The notes beneath the pieces are model-generated. The model did not search any database. It was not told the DNA's origin and saw only the letters and a program-made list of their open reading frames with translations. 64,000 nt of DNA from Anabaena lutea FACHB-196 (GTDB lineage Bacteria; Cyanobacteriota; Cyanobacteriia; Cyanobacteriales; Nostocaceae). Below are positions 8,008-16,426 of this stretch, one piece after another. The number at the start of each line of letters is the position of its first letter. The first letter of the stretch is position 1. Both the position numbers and the translations under genes were made by a program. The stretch spans positions 124,001-188,000 of the forward strand of contig NZ_JACJST010000010.1 in NCBI RefSeq assembly GCF_014698305.1. The letters are read 5' to 3'.

Positions 8008-9354
8008 ATGAACCCGTTGGAAAACCAAACTCCTATTCTAGATTCAGACAATGATTTGGAAAATCAGACTCCCATTCTAGATGACGATGATTTTGAGGCT
8101 GAATCACCGTCACCGCACTCAAAAAGACCTTGGCTTTGGCTATTGCTCACTCTACTATTAGCAGGTGGAGGAATTGCAGTTTGGCGTGTACTAACTCCCA
8201 GCCAAAAACCCCCAGTGGCTACAGCTGCTGCACCTCCTGGCGTACAAGTAAAATTATCCTCCCTAAAAGCAAGCACAATTGAACAAAGTTCCAATTTTAT
8301 TGCTAACCTGCGATCGCGGCGTTCAGTCACTCTCCGTCCCAGAATTCAAGGACAAATTAGCCAGATTTTTGTACAAGCAGGGGATGAGGTAAAAGCAGGT
8401 ACACCAATTCTGCAAATAGATGCGGAAGAACAAAAAGCAGCAGTTAGCGGTGTGGATGCAGCTGCAATGGCGGCGCGATCGCAACTCGAAAATGCCAAAG
8501 CGACTCTCAAATCCATAGAAGCTGAACGTTTATCCAAACAAGCTGATGTCAAGCTCAACGAGTTGGACTACCAAAGGTACTCTTACCTAGCTGCGGAAGG
8601 TGCGATATCTCGCCAAACTCAGGATCAATACGCTAATAAACTAGCTACAGCTAAAGCCAGTTTGAATGCAATTGATGCCCAAATTCAAGCCCAAAAAGCT
8701 GCCATTTCTCAAGCCGAAAAAGCTGTACAGCAGGCTCAAGCAGCTACCAAACAGCAACAAGTCCAGTTGAAATACTACAAAATTACCGCCCCCTTTGCTG
8801 GGAAAGTGGGCGATATCCCCATCAAAATCGGTGATTTTGTTGATACCTCTACTCAATTGGCAACTATCACCGAAAATCAAACTCTAGAAGTCAATATTTC
8901 CGTACCAGTTCAGCAAGCAACCCGATTGCGTCCTGGAATGACATTGCAGTTAATTGACGAACGGGGTAAAAATCTTGGAAGCAGCCGCATATTTTTCATC
9001 GCTCCTAACACAGCCAACGATACTCAATCAGTCTTAGTAAAATCACTGTTTGATAATTCCCGCAAACAATTGCGAGCCGACCAATTTGTTAAAGCGAAAG
9101 TGATTTGGAACAAACGCCCAGGAGTATTAATTCCCACAACAACTGTTATCCGTTTGGGTGCAGAAACTTTTGTGTACGTAGCCGAAACCTCACCCAAAAA
9201 ACAGGAGTTAGTAGCACGCCTCAAACCCGTAGAGCTAGGTAGTATCCAGGGTAATCAGTATCAAGTGCTGAAAGGGTTAACCGCAGGAGAGAAAATTATT
9301 GTTTCCGGTTTACTCAACTTAAGAGACGGCGCATCTATTATTCCTGAACCTTAG
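8008..9354 (+). CDS. RND periplasmic adaptor (HlyD/AcrA family)
   Basis: A 448-aa membrane fusion protein linking the RND pump to an outer-membrane channel. The N-terminus is cytoplasmic and acidic and contains an exact nine-residue duplication, LENQTPILD at 4-12 and 17-25. A single helix (about 42-61) follows, then a lipoyl-like half motif (RPRIQGQISQIFVQAGDEV), a long Ala/Gln-rich coiled-coil hairpin (about 140-250), the second lipoyl half (YKITAPFAGKVGDI) and beta-barrel domains. It is 35 nt upstream of its pump. No outer-membrane factor gene is seen nearby. Confidence 0.9.
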   Translation: MNPLENQTPILDSDNDLENQTPILDDDDFEAESPSPHSKRPWLWLLLTLLLAGGGIAVWRVLTPSQKPPVATAAAPPGVQVKLSSLKASTIEQSSNFIANLRSRRSVTLRPRIQGQISQIFVQAGDEVKAGTPILQIDAEEQKAAVSGVDAAAMAARSQLENAKATLKSIEAERLSKQADVKLNELDYQRYSYLAAEGAISRQTQDQYANKLATAKASLNAIDAQIQAQKAAISQAEKAVQQAQAATKQQQVQLKYYKITAPFAGKVGDIPIKIGDFVDTSTQLATITENQTLEVNISVPVQQATRLRPGMTLQLIDERGKNLGSSRIFFIAPNTANDTQSVLVKSLFDNSRKQLRADQFVKAKVIWNKRPGVLIPTTTVIRLGAETFVYVAETSPKKQELVARLKPVELGSIQGNQYQVLKGLTAGEKIIVSGLLNLRDGASIIPEP

Positions 9355-9389
9355 TTAAATCCAGATTTTTACCCAGAAAGCATAAGTCT

Positions 9390-12300
9390 ATGTTTGCTAA
9401 TTTTTTTATCAAGCGACCCGTATTTGCGATCGCCTGCGCTCTTGTCATGCTCATGGTAGGTATAATCAGCATTCCGCTACTACCAGTAGAGCAGTACCCA
9501 GATATCAGCCCCGTACAAATCAATGTCACCGCCAATTACATTGGTGCGAGCGCGCAAGTTGTAGAAGATACAGTCACAACAGTTTTAGAACGACAAATTA
9601 ATGGTGTCGAAGGCTTAAAATATATCACCTCAACTAGCAGCAGTGACGGTACTAGCAACATCATCGTCACTTTTGACCAAGGGTATGACATTGATACTGC
9701 GGCTGCTGATGTGCAAAATCGCGTCTTGCTTGCGGAACCAAAATTGCCAGAAGTTGTCCGACAAACGGGCGTTTCTGTGACTAAGCAATCCAGTGGTATC
9801 GTCTTAGCGATGGCTTTATATAGTGAAGGCGATAAGTACGATGACACTTTTATTAGTAACTACGCCGACCTTTATGTTTTAGATCGCCTCAGACGCATTA
9901 AAGGTGTCGGTAACATTGCGACTTTTGGCGATCGCCGCTACGCGATGCGGTTGTGGCTTGACCCGACTCAACTAGCCAATCGCAAGTTGACAACTGAGGA
10001 CGTAATTAACGCACTTCACCAACAAAACCTACAGTTAGGTATCGGTAGTATTGGACAGCCACCCGCACCCAATGGGCAAATGTATCAAATAGAGTTGCAA
10101 ACTCAAGGGCGGTTAAAAGACGCTGACGAATTTGAAAACATGGTCATCAAAGCAGGTACAGATGGCACACTTGTTAAGCTCAAAGATGTTGGTCGTGCTG
10201 AACTTGGGGCAGAAAATTACAGTTCCTTTGCTCGCTATAGTGGTCACGTTGCTGTTGGCTATCAAATCCTGCAAATTCCTGGAAGCAATGCTTTAAAGAT
10301 TGCCAATGCGGTCAAAGCGGAAATGGCGAGAATTGCAGAGGATTTCCCACCTGGTTTGCAATATGAATTTCCCTATGATTCCTCGCTGTTTGTCGAAGCA
10401 TCTCGTAAGGAAGTTGTCAAGACTTTATTAGAAGCAATTGTGCTGGTTGTCATCGTCATTTTTATTTTCTTGCAAGACTGGCGCACTACCATCATTCCCG
10501 CAATTACAATTCCGGTTTCTTTAATTGGGACGTTTGCGTTTGTAAAGGTTTTTAATTTTTCACTTAACAGCTTAACTCTGTTTGGTTTAACCTTAGCTAG
10601 TGGCATGGTTGTAGATGATGCGATCGTTGTTGTTGAAGATATAACTCGCTTGATTCAAGAAAAAGGTTTAAGCCCGCGTCGCGCTGCATCCCAATCAATG
10701 CACGAACTATTTGGGGCGGTGATTGCTACATCTCTCGTACTTTTGGCTGTATTTGTTCCTGTAGGTTTTTTCCCTGGAACAACAGGACAACTATATAAAC
10801 AATTTGCACTAACGATCGCATTCTCAATTGTACTTTCAACTTTTAACGCGATTACCCTCACGCCTGCTTTAGCTGCTTTGTTATTACGAAAAACACAAAA
10901 ACCACGCGGTTTACCAGGCTGGATTTTTGGAGCGATTAATTGGTTGCTCGGCTGGATACAAAAAGGCTATCAACAAATTCTCAGATTGCTCATCAACTTC
11001 AAAATCGTTGTCTTATTACTGTTTGTTGCATCTTTGGTTTGGACAGGCTGGCTTTACCTGCGCGTCCCCACAGCATTTTTACCGGAAGAAGACCAAGGCT
11101 ATTTTATTAATTTAATGCAGGGGCCAGATGGCACTTCACTCAATTACACCCGTGAAGTTGCGAAGCAAGCAGAAAAAGAACTTCTGAAAATCCCAGAGAT
11201 TCAAGGTACTTTTGCAATGGGTGGTGTTGGTTTTAGTGGTAATACTCCTAACCGAGGCTTGATATTTGCACCGCTAAAATCTTGGGATGTCAGAAAAACA
11301 GCCGAACAAACTGCATCAGCAATTGTAAATCAAGCTAGAAGTGGACTGTCAGCAATTAAAGACGCAGCCGTGTTTGCAGTGAATCCTCCGACTATCCAAA
11401 GTTTAGGGAGTGTGGGTGGTTTTGTATTTCAATTGCAAGATAGAGGCGATCGCAATAATAGTGATATCAATAATTTAGTCAAAATCAGCCACGATTTAAT
11501 CGGCAAAGCTAATCAAACCCCAGGATTGCAAGGAGTCTTCAGTACCTACACCGCTAATGCACCCCAATTACTTATCGAAGTAGACCGAGAAAAAGCCGAA
11601 GCCTTACAAGTCCCTGTCAGAGATATCTTTAGCACCTTGCAGACTTTCATTGGTTCCCGCTACGTCAACGACTTTAACGCTTTTGGTCGCACGTACCGAG
11701 TCTATGTCCAAGCAGATCAACAGTTTCGCTCTAACCCAGAAGATATTGGACTACTATATGTGCGTTCTGGACGCGGTGAGATGATTTCCCTTAGTAGTTT
11801 GGTGAAGGTTACACCAACCACCGGGCCGCAAACAATTAACCACTACAACCTATATCGCTCAATAGAAATCAACGGTGCAGCTGCTCCTGGTTTTAGTTCT
11901 GGACAAGCAATAGAAGCTATGAAAAATTTAGCCGCTACTGTTTTACCCAGAAACATCAGCTATGAATGGTCAGGTATTACTTTAGAAGAATTAGAATCTG
12001 GTGGACAAGCACCAATTATTTTTGGTCTAGGAATTTTCTTTGTGTTCTTAGTCTTAGCTGCTCAGTATAATAACTTCATTGATCCTCTGATTATTTTATT
12101 GTCAGTTCCCTTGGCGGTTTTGGGAGCATTGTTAGCCCAATCATGGCGCGGTTTATATAACGATGTTTACTGTCAAGTTGGGTTAGTGATGTTAATTGGT
12201 TTAGCGAGTAAAAATGCAATTTTAATTGTTGAATTTGCTAACCAATTACGCGAACAAGGTTTTTCAATTACCAAAGCAGCAGTGAAAGCTTCTGGCGAAC

Positions 12301-12569
12301 GCTTACGTCCAATTCTCATGACTGCGATTTCTACTCTGCTAGGAATTTGGCCGCTTGCTGTGGCTACAGGTGCAGGTTCAGCTAGCCGTCAATCTCTTGG
12401 TACTGCTGTCTTTGGTGGAATGTTCGTTGCAACTTTCTTGAGTTTGTTTGTAGTACCTATCCTGTATATCGTGATTACCCAAATTCGCTTACTGTTTGCA
12501 GGTGTACCAAAGGTTAGGCATCAAGCAGGTAAGTTAGTAAAACAATCAGAAGTTGACGTACTTCCCTGA
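9390..12569 (+). CDS. RND multidrug-type efflux pump (HAE1 family)
   Basis: A 1059-aa inner-membrane proton-driven pump, full length for the AcrB/HAE1 family. It starts with the typical FFIKRPVFAIACAL helix, has two large periplasmic loops and twelve predicted helices. The proton-relay acidic pair is in helix 4 (GMVVDDAIVVVED). This DD motif marks the hydrophobic/amphiphilic exporters rather than the heavy-metal HME class, so its place behind a MerR-type promoter and an Atx1-like chaperone is notable. Substrates cannot be read from sequence. Confidence 0.93.
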   Translation: MFANFFIKRPVFAIACALVMLMVGIISIPLLPVEQYPDISPVQINVTANYIGASAQVVEDTVTTVLERQINGVEGLKYITSTSSSDGTSNIIVTFDQGYDIDTAAADVQNRVLLAEPKLPEVVRQTGVSVTKQSSGIVLAMALYSEGDKYDDTFISNYADLYVLDRLRRIKGVGNIATFGDRRYAMRLWLDPTQLANRKLTTEDVINALHQQNLQLGIGSIGQPPAPNGQMYQIELQTQGRLKDADEFENMVIKAGTDGTLVKLKDVGRAELGAENYSSFARYSGHVAVGYQILQIPGSNALKIANAVKAEMARIAEDFPPGLQYEFPYDSSLFVEASRKEVVKTLLEAIVLVVIVIFIFLQDWRTTIIPAITIPVSLIGTFAFVKVFNFSLNSLTLFGLTLASGMVVDDAIVVVEDITRLIQEKGLSPRRAASQSMHELFGAVIATSLVLLAVFVPVGFFPGTTGQLYKQFALTIAFSIVLSTFNAITLTPALAALLLRKTQKPRGLPGWIFGAINWLLGWIQKGYQQILRLLINFKIVVLLLFVASLVWTGWLYLRVPTAFLPEEDQGYFINLMQGPDGTSLNYTREVAKQAEKELLKIPEIQGTFAMGGVGFSGNTPNRGLIFAPLKSWDVRKTAEQTASAIVNQARSGLSAIKDAAVFAVNPPTIQSLGSVGGFVFQLQDRGDRNNSDINNLVKISHDLIGKANQTPGLQGVFSTYTANAPQLLIEVDREKAEALQVPVRDIFSTLQTFIGSRYVNDFNAFGRTYRVYVQADQQFRSNPEDIGLLYVRSGRGEMISLSSLVKVTPTTGPQTINHYNLYRSIEINGAAAPGFSSGQAIEAMKNLAATVLPRNISYEWSGITLEELESGGQAPIIFGLGIFFVFLVLAAQYNNFIDPLIILLSVPLAVLGALLAQSWRGLYNDVYCQVGLVMLIGLASKNAILIVEFANQLREQGFSITKAAVKASGERLRPILMTAISTLLGIWPLAVATGAGSASRQSLGTAVFGGMFVATFLSLFVVPILYIVITQIRLLFAGVPKVRHQAGKLVKQSEVDVLP

Positions 12570-12601
12570 AAATAAGCGAGAATTCTTAGCTTGGCGTATA
12601 T

Positions 12602-12626
12602 CCCCTGGCTTGAGCTTAGGGGTTTT
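12602..12626 (+). terminator. Rho-independent terminator after the HAE1 pump
   Basis: CCCCTGGCT pairs with AGCTTAGGGG around a short loop and is followed by TTTT, 33 nt past the pump stop codon. Confidence 0.7.
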
Positions 12627-12660
12627 CACTTTACCCCATTATTTTTAATCGAGTTGATAC

Positions 12661-12692
12661 TTGACTCTCCATCTGACTGGAGAATCTAGGAT
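12661..12692 (+). promoter_or_regulatory. MerR-type promoter of the second merR gene
   Basis: -35 TTGACT, a 20-bp spacer with the dyad CTCCATCTGACTGGAG, then TAGGAT as -10. It lies 32 nt before the start codon of merR copy 2. Confidence 0.8.
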
Positions 12693-12724
12693 AAAGTAGA
12701 CGATTAAATTTAAGAGAAGTAATT

Positions 12725-13132
12725 ATGCTAGTTCAAGAAAAGTCAAAACAGATTGGTGTAGTTGCTAAAGAAAGTGGAGTACCGATTAAAACCATTCGCT
12801 ACTATGAGGAGCTTGGTCTACTCAAATCATCAGGCAGAACTGAGGGTGGTTTTAGATTATTTAACACTGATGTTTTAGCTCGCCTGCACTTTATTAAACG
12901 CGCCCAAAGCCTGGGGTTATCTTTAGCCGAAATCAAAGAATTTTTGAATGTTCATGATGAGGGGGAACTACCTTGTGAACATATAAAAACCAAGCTTGAG
13001 GATAAGGTACAAGCTATTGATTATCAGATTCAGCAATTACTTGTTTTGAGACAAGATTTGTCAGCGATGCTTTCTGGCTGGGAAATTCAATCTGAAACAT
13101 ATCATTCAACAATTTGTCCTATTATTACTTGA
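12725..13132 (+). CDS. MerR-family metal-responsive regulator, copy 2
   Basis: A 135-aa near-duplicate of the regulator at 6353, with the same KTIRYYEELGLLKSSGRTEG DNA-binding segment and the same candidate ligands (LPCEH, STICPII). Differences concentrate at the extreme ends and in the hinge after the dimer helix. Because the recognition helices look the same, both proteins should bind the same promoters and might form heterodimers. It stands alone between its own MerR-type promoter and a terminator. Confidence 0.9.
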   Translation: MLVQEKSKQIGVVAKESGVPIKTIRYYEELGLLKSSGRTEGGFRLFNTDVLARLHFIKRAQSLGLSLAEIKEFLNVHDEGELPCEHIKTKLEDKVQAIDYQIQQLLVLRQDLSAMLSGWEIQSETYHSTICPIIT

Positions 13133-13169
13133 AGGTTAATATGGAATTTTAAATATCAGATTTTCAGGT

Positions 13170-13198
13170 ACGTTTATTGTTTTAAATAAACGTGCTTT
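13170..13198 (+). terminator. Rho-independent terminator after merR copy 2
   Basis: A perfect 9-bp stem (ACGTTTATT with AATAAACGT) around a 6-nt loop is followed by GCTTTT, 38 nt after the stop codon. Confidence 0.65.
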
Positions 13199-13248
13199 TG
13201 CATGAAATTCAATAAAAATTAAACATAATAATTTATTGATTTTGCCTC

Positions 13249-13280
13249 TTGACTCTCCAGTAAACTAGACAATTTAAACT
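13249..13280 (+). promoter_or_regulatory. MerR-type promoter of the His-rich lipoprotein
   Basis: -35 TTGACT, a 20-bp spacer starting CTCCAGTAAACTAGAC, then TAAACT as -10. The right half of the dyad is degenerate. It lies 52 nt before the lipoprotein start. Confidence 0.75.
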
Positions 13281-13331
13281 CAATTTTATGTTGAGTAGAC
13301 AATTCATAAATTCACTAATGGAGCAGAATTA

Positions 13332-14213
13332 ATGAAGAGATTTATCAATGCGATCGCTATCACTACTACTTTGGTAATAGTTCAAGCTTGCTCATCATTA
13401 CCTAAAGCTGAAGAAAAAGCAATGTCTGTTAGCACACATCAGCATGAGGAGCTTTCAATCAATGAAAGTCATCATGGAGAACATTCAACAAGTAGCACAG
13501 TTCATGGTGAGAAGAAAGCGTTGACTCAAGTAAAACTTAAAGTTTCCAGTAACATCACCCCAAATAAAAATATTTCGCTATTGATTGATGTTCAAGATTT
13601 AGAAGGAAAGGCGATCGCCAAGTTTGACAATTTCCAAGAAAAGCTCATGCACTTAATTATTGTCAGTGACGATCTTCAGTTTTTCAGCCATCTTCATCCC
13701 ACATATAAAGATAATGGTCAGTTTCAAGTAGAAGCTAGTTTTCCAAAAGCAGGTGGTTACACATTCTTTAGTGACTACAAACCTGCTGGTCAGTCAGAAC
13801 AAATTTCAGTATTAAAAACACAAGTTCCAGGAATCACTATTGCTGCTCCAGAAATTGACATTAAGCGTAGTAAAACTTTCAATGATACTCAAGTCAATCT
13901 CGCTCTTTCTGAACCCACTGTAAAAGCAGGTCAAGAAGTAACTTTAATGTTTAAATTACAAGATGCTACTAACAATCAACCGCTTACAGACTTGCAGCCT
14001 TACTTGGGAGAAAAAGGACATTTAGTTATCCTGCGACAGTCAAGCTCATTAACAGCAGCAGATTACATCCATGCTCACGCACTCAATAATACTCCAACTG
14101 GACAGGTTCATTTTATGACTAGCTTTCCGCAAGCAGGAAAGTATAAACTTTGGGGACAATTCAATCGCAACGGTAAAATCATTACTGCTGATTTCTGGAT
14201 TAATGTGGTTTAA
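13332..14213 (+). CDS. His-rich metal-associated lipoprotein, copy 1
   Basis: A 293-aa secreted lipoprotein with a signal peptide ending in the lipobox VQAC (Cys about 20). A His/Glu-rich stretch (about 36-60, with HQHEE, HHGEH and VHGEK) suggests metal binding. Two beta-rich halves follow, each with a motif such as MHLIIVSDDLQFFSHLHP and a C-terminal KYKLWGQFNRNGKIITADFW. I recognise this as a conserved family found near copper/silver efflux genes but know no demonstrated activity. It is paralogous to the minus-strand gene at 16,427 with nearly the same C-terminus. Confidence 0.75.
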   Translation: MKRFINAIAITTTLVIVQACSSLPKAEEKAMSVSTHQHEELSINESHHGEHSTSSTVHGEKKALTQVKLKVSSNITPNKNISLLIDVQDLEGKAIAKFDNFQEKLMHLIIVSDDLQFFSHLHPTYKDNGQFQVEASFPKAGGYTFFSDYKPAGQSEQISVLKTQVPGITIAAPEIDIKRSKTFNDTQVNLALSEPTVKAGQEVTLMFKLQDATNNQPLTDLQPYLGEKGHLVILRQSSSLTAADYIHAHALNNTPTGQVHFMTSFPQAGKYKLWGQFNRNGKIITADFWINVV

Positions 14214-14292
14214 TTTAGCTGATGTTTTCTTAGTAAAATAAGAAGGGCAGAACTTCCTACCTTCCAACTTTGGATGTACATAGTACCTATAT

Positions 14293-14322
14293 GAATTCAC
14301 CACCTAAATAGGTGGTGAATTC
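14293..14322 (+). terminator. Strong palindromic terminator-like hairpin
   Basis: A perfect 13-bp stem (GAATTCACCACCT with its complement) around a 4-nt loop AAAT is followed by TTGTTTCT. It lies 80 nt past the lipoprotein stop and is a good intrinsic terminator, possibly working in both directions. Confidence 0.7.
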
Positions 14323-14561
14323 TTGTTTCTGGCTATCTCTAATTTAGGAGTTGACCTATGCTAACAGCTAGCGATTGTGTTAAATTCGGTTTCTCAGTTC
14401 AGACAAGTTATCCATTGATGCGATCTCTTCACTACATTTACTCCAAAATGTTGAGCTTTTTTCTGCTCTTATTTGATGCTTTATATCAATTTGCTAGTTC
14501 TAAACTAGATTTAAATCTCCAGTCAAGCAGAAGAGTAAGTGGTTAATCTGTATTATTTGGA

Positions 14562-15050
14562 TCAAGGATAAGTCTGAATCTGAGCTAAACCAAGTGGAAT
14601 TTCTTGCGTGAATCCAACTTTTTTAGCATAAACTTGGTACTGCCAAGTTGTACCAGAGCCTGATTCATACCCTTGAGTATTGACTCCTTTCATTAAAACT
14701 GAGAGCTTTGTTTCAGGAGCTATTGGTTGTGAAAAAGCTACAGTAGCTTTTTGTCCATTAATAGAAACTGTCGTAGAAATTTTCTGCCCTGATTGATTTT
14801 TAACTTCAATTCCCTTATCAATTCTTATTCCATCAGGTAGATTAATTGCGAGTTCTGCTAAAGGTTTACCTTGTACATGAACTTCAAATTTATGAGTAGC
14901 ATCTGTGGCATAAGCAGTATTAGGAATGGCAGCACTTTTAAGCAGATGAGAAGCTCTAAAATCACCTGGTTTTCCACTTGCCCATACAGCAGGAACTGAA
15001 AAAGATGTCACTGCTAAAGTAAAAGCAGTCAGATAAATCAATTTTTTCAT
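14562..15050 (-). CDS. DUF2808 secreted protein, copy 1
   Basis: A 162-aa exported protein from ATG 15050, with GAGGAG directly upstream; a longer TTG start overlaps that site and is unlikely. The signal peptide ends at VWASG. The body matches DUF2808, a cyanobacterial family with a PDGIRIDKGI-type strand, an AFSQPIAPETKL strand and a late GLAQIQTYP end. Function is unknown. It forms a pair with the DUF2808 gene just upstream on the same strand. Confidence 0.8.
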   Translation of the reverse strand: MKKLIYLTAFTLAVTSFSVPAVWASGKPGDFRASHLLKSAAIPNTAYATDATHKFEVHVQGKPLAELAINLPDGIRIDKGIEVKNQSGQKISTTVSINGQKATVAFSQPIAPETKLSVLMKGVNTQGYESGSGTTWQYQVYAKKVGFTQEIPLGLAQIQTYP

Positions 15051-15109
15051 TTCGTCTCTCCTCAAAAATTACGTAAATTTTGTTCCTATTATCAGTTTCA
15101 CATCCATAA

Positions 15110-15127
15110 ATGAAATCTCCATGAAAT
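15110..15127 (-). promoter_or_regulatory. ATGAAAT direct repeat, site 1
   Basis: ATGAAAT at 15110 and 15121, exactly 11 bp apart (read on the minus strand as two ATTTCAT boxes). It lies 60-77 nt before the DUF2808 copy 1 start. This spacing is typical of OmpR/PhoB-type response-regulator boxes. Confidence 0.55.
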
Positions 15128-15157
15128 TCCTTAATTTGTTATTAGAAAAAGATTCGA

Positions 15158-15643
15158 TTAGTAAATACGAAACCAAGCAACACCTATAGGGATTTCTGCA
15201 TCAATACCAACCTCTCTAACTGAGAAACTGTAAACAGAACCATTACCAAGATTTTGTCTTTTTATCTTGTTAAGGTCAATATCAAACTTAGTATTAGGGG
15301 CAACTGGTTCAGCAAAAGCTAGTAGTATTGTTTTACCGTTGACAGATACATTAGTATTAATTTTCTCTCCCTTTTCATCCACAACATCGATATCCTGAAT
15401 GTCATTACTTATAGTTACATTGTCTGGAACTTTGATAAGTAGTTGAGTAACAGCTTTACTATTTTGGGGAACGTGCAACTGGAAAGTATGTCTAAAACTT
15501 CCCCAACGTGTAGGGAGAAATTGTGTATTTCTATCAATATGGGGAACCTTACCATTGTCTGTTCTAGGACTTGCATAGCTAGGAAAAATAATAGCTGTGC
15601 TACTCAGAGTAAACACAACAGCGTAAATCAATGATCTCTTCAT
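15158..15643 (-). CDS. DUF2808 secreted protein, copy 2
   Basis: A 161-aa exported protein starting at the ATG preceded by GGAGG (MKRSLIYAVV); an upstream in-frame start would add nine unsupported residues. The signal peptide ends near SYASP. DUF2808 features are LLIKVPDNVTISNDI, AFAEPVAPNTKFDI and a terminal IGVAWFRIY. It is diverged from copy 1. Both lie beside the CopBA-type operon and both have ATGAAAT repeat boxes upstream, so co-regulation is inferred. Confidence 0.78.
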   Translation of the reverse strand: MKRSLIYAVVFTLSSTAIIFPSYASPRTDNGKVPHIDRNTQFLPTRWGSFRHTFQLHVPQNSKAVTQLLIKVPDNVTISNDIQDIDVVDEKGEKINTNVSVNGKTILLAFAEPVAPNTKFDIDLNKIKRQNLGNGSVYSFSVREVGIDAEIPIGVAWFRIY

Positions 15644-15880
15644 ATTTACCTCCAAAATAATCAAATACATCAGCTCAATTACAGAGCATTATTTATGAAT
15701 TAATCTGCTCTTCATAGATACATACATCAAGCTCGGTAAAGCTATATTTAACTACCTCATTAATACCCTGATTAATGAGGAGAAGTAGCCAGTTAAGTTG
15801 TCCTTATTTAGGTGAGAATTATTGGTGATTTTTTTGCTGAACCTCTATACTAACTCTATCTACTAGCATGACAATTCATA

Positions 15881-15898
15881 ATGAAATCAAGATGAAAT
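15881..15898 (-). promoter_or_regulatory. ATGAAAT direct repeat, site 2
   Basis: ATGAAAT at 15881 and 15892, 11 bp apart, with CAAG between the boxes. It lies about 240 nt before the start of DUF2808 copy 2. Confidence 0.5.
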
Positions 15899-16281
15899 TT
15901 CAGCAATTATCATTAAAATTTACAAATAAATTAATATGAAGAAACTTGAACTTCATCTCAAGGAATCTCCACATCGCTACCAACGACTTCAGTCGAAAGA
16001 TGACAGGTAGAATTAGAACTAATAATTGGTTGTAGTAATGTGTTTAAGCTTATTTGCAAGTTGGTGGTGCTAGAAATAAATGGATAACACTATTAATTTT
16101 AAGAATACTATTACAACAAAAGAAGTAAATTACTGGATTTAGTTTTGAAATTGAATAATTAAGTTTTAATTTAGTGAAAAAATATAATTATTTTTTGTAG
16201 CAAGTAACTTAATTTCTCAGGAAAATAATCTATTTAATAAAATTACTTGTAAAATAACAAATCTTTTAATTAATAAGAAAT

Positions 16282-16326
16282 CAAGCTTTTTAGTCATGGT
16301 TGAAAGTGGCACGGCTAAAAAGCTTG
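16282..16326. repeat. 12-bp inverted repeat with 21-nt loop
   Basis: CAAGCTTTTTAG and CTAAAAAGCTTG form perfect arms around a GC-richer loop. No T-run follows on either strand, so it is not a standard terminator. It lies 101 nt past the stop of the lipoprotein gene at 16,427. Confidence 0.5.
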
Positions 16327-16379
16327 GTGGGGTGTAAACATGAGGAGCATGTTTCTAATTTAGATTATACAAAGTATAG

Positions 16380-16408
16380 ATGAAATCAAGATGAAATCAA
16401 GATGAAAT
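16380..16408 (-). promoter_or_regulatory. ATGAAAT direct repeat, site 3 (three units)
   Basis: ATGAAAT occurs at 16380, 16391 and 16402, a perfect triple array with 11-bp period and CAAG between boxes. Unlike the other three sites it is not immediately before a recognised gene; it is just past the lipoprotein stop, so it might serve a transcript in the following gap or act at a distance. Confidence 0.5.
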
Positions 16409-16426
16409 CAAGATATATCAATGTAT

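Larger units (their letters stand above)
15671..16426. other. 756-nt intergenic region with regulatory repeats
   Basis: No ORF here looks real. The stretch is very AT-rich and holds two sets of ATGAAAT direct repeats and one long inverted repeat, listed separately. It lies upstream of DUF2808 copy 2 and downstream of the lipoprotein gene at 16,427. A small transcript is possible but unproven. Confidence 0.6.

Noticed and set aside
14358-14546. 62-aa ORF between the lipoprotein and DUF2808 genes
   Set aside because: No ribosome binding site, no recognisable motif and irregular composition; it could not be supported as a gene.
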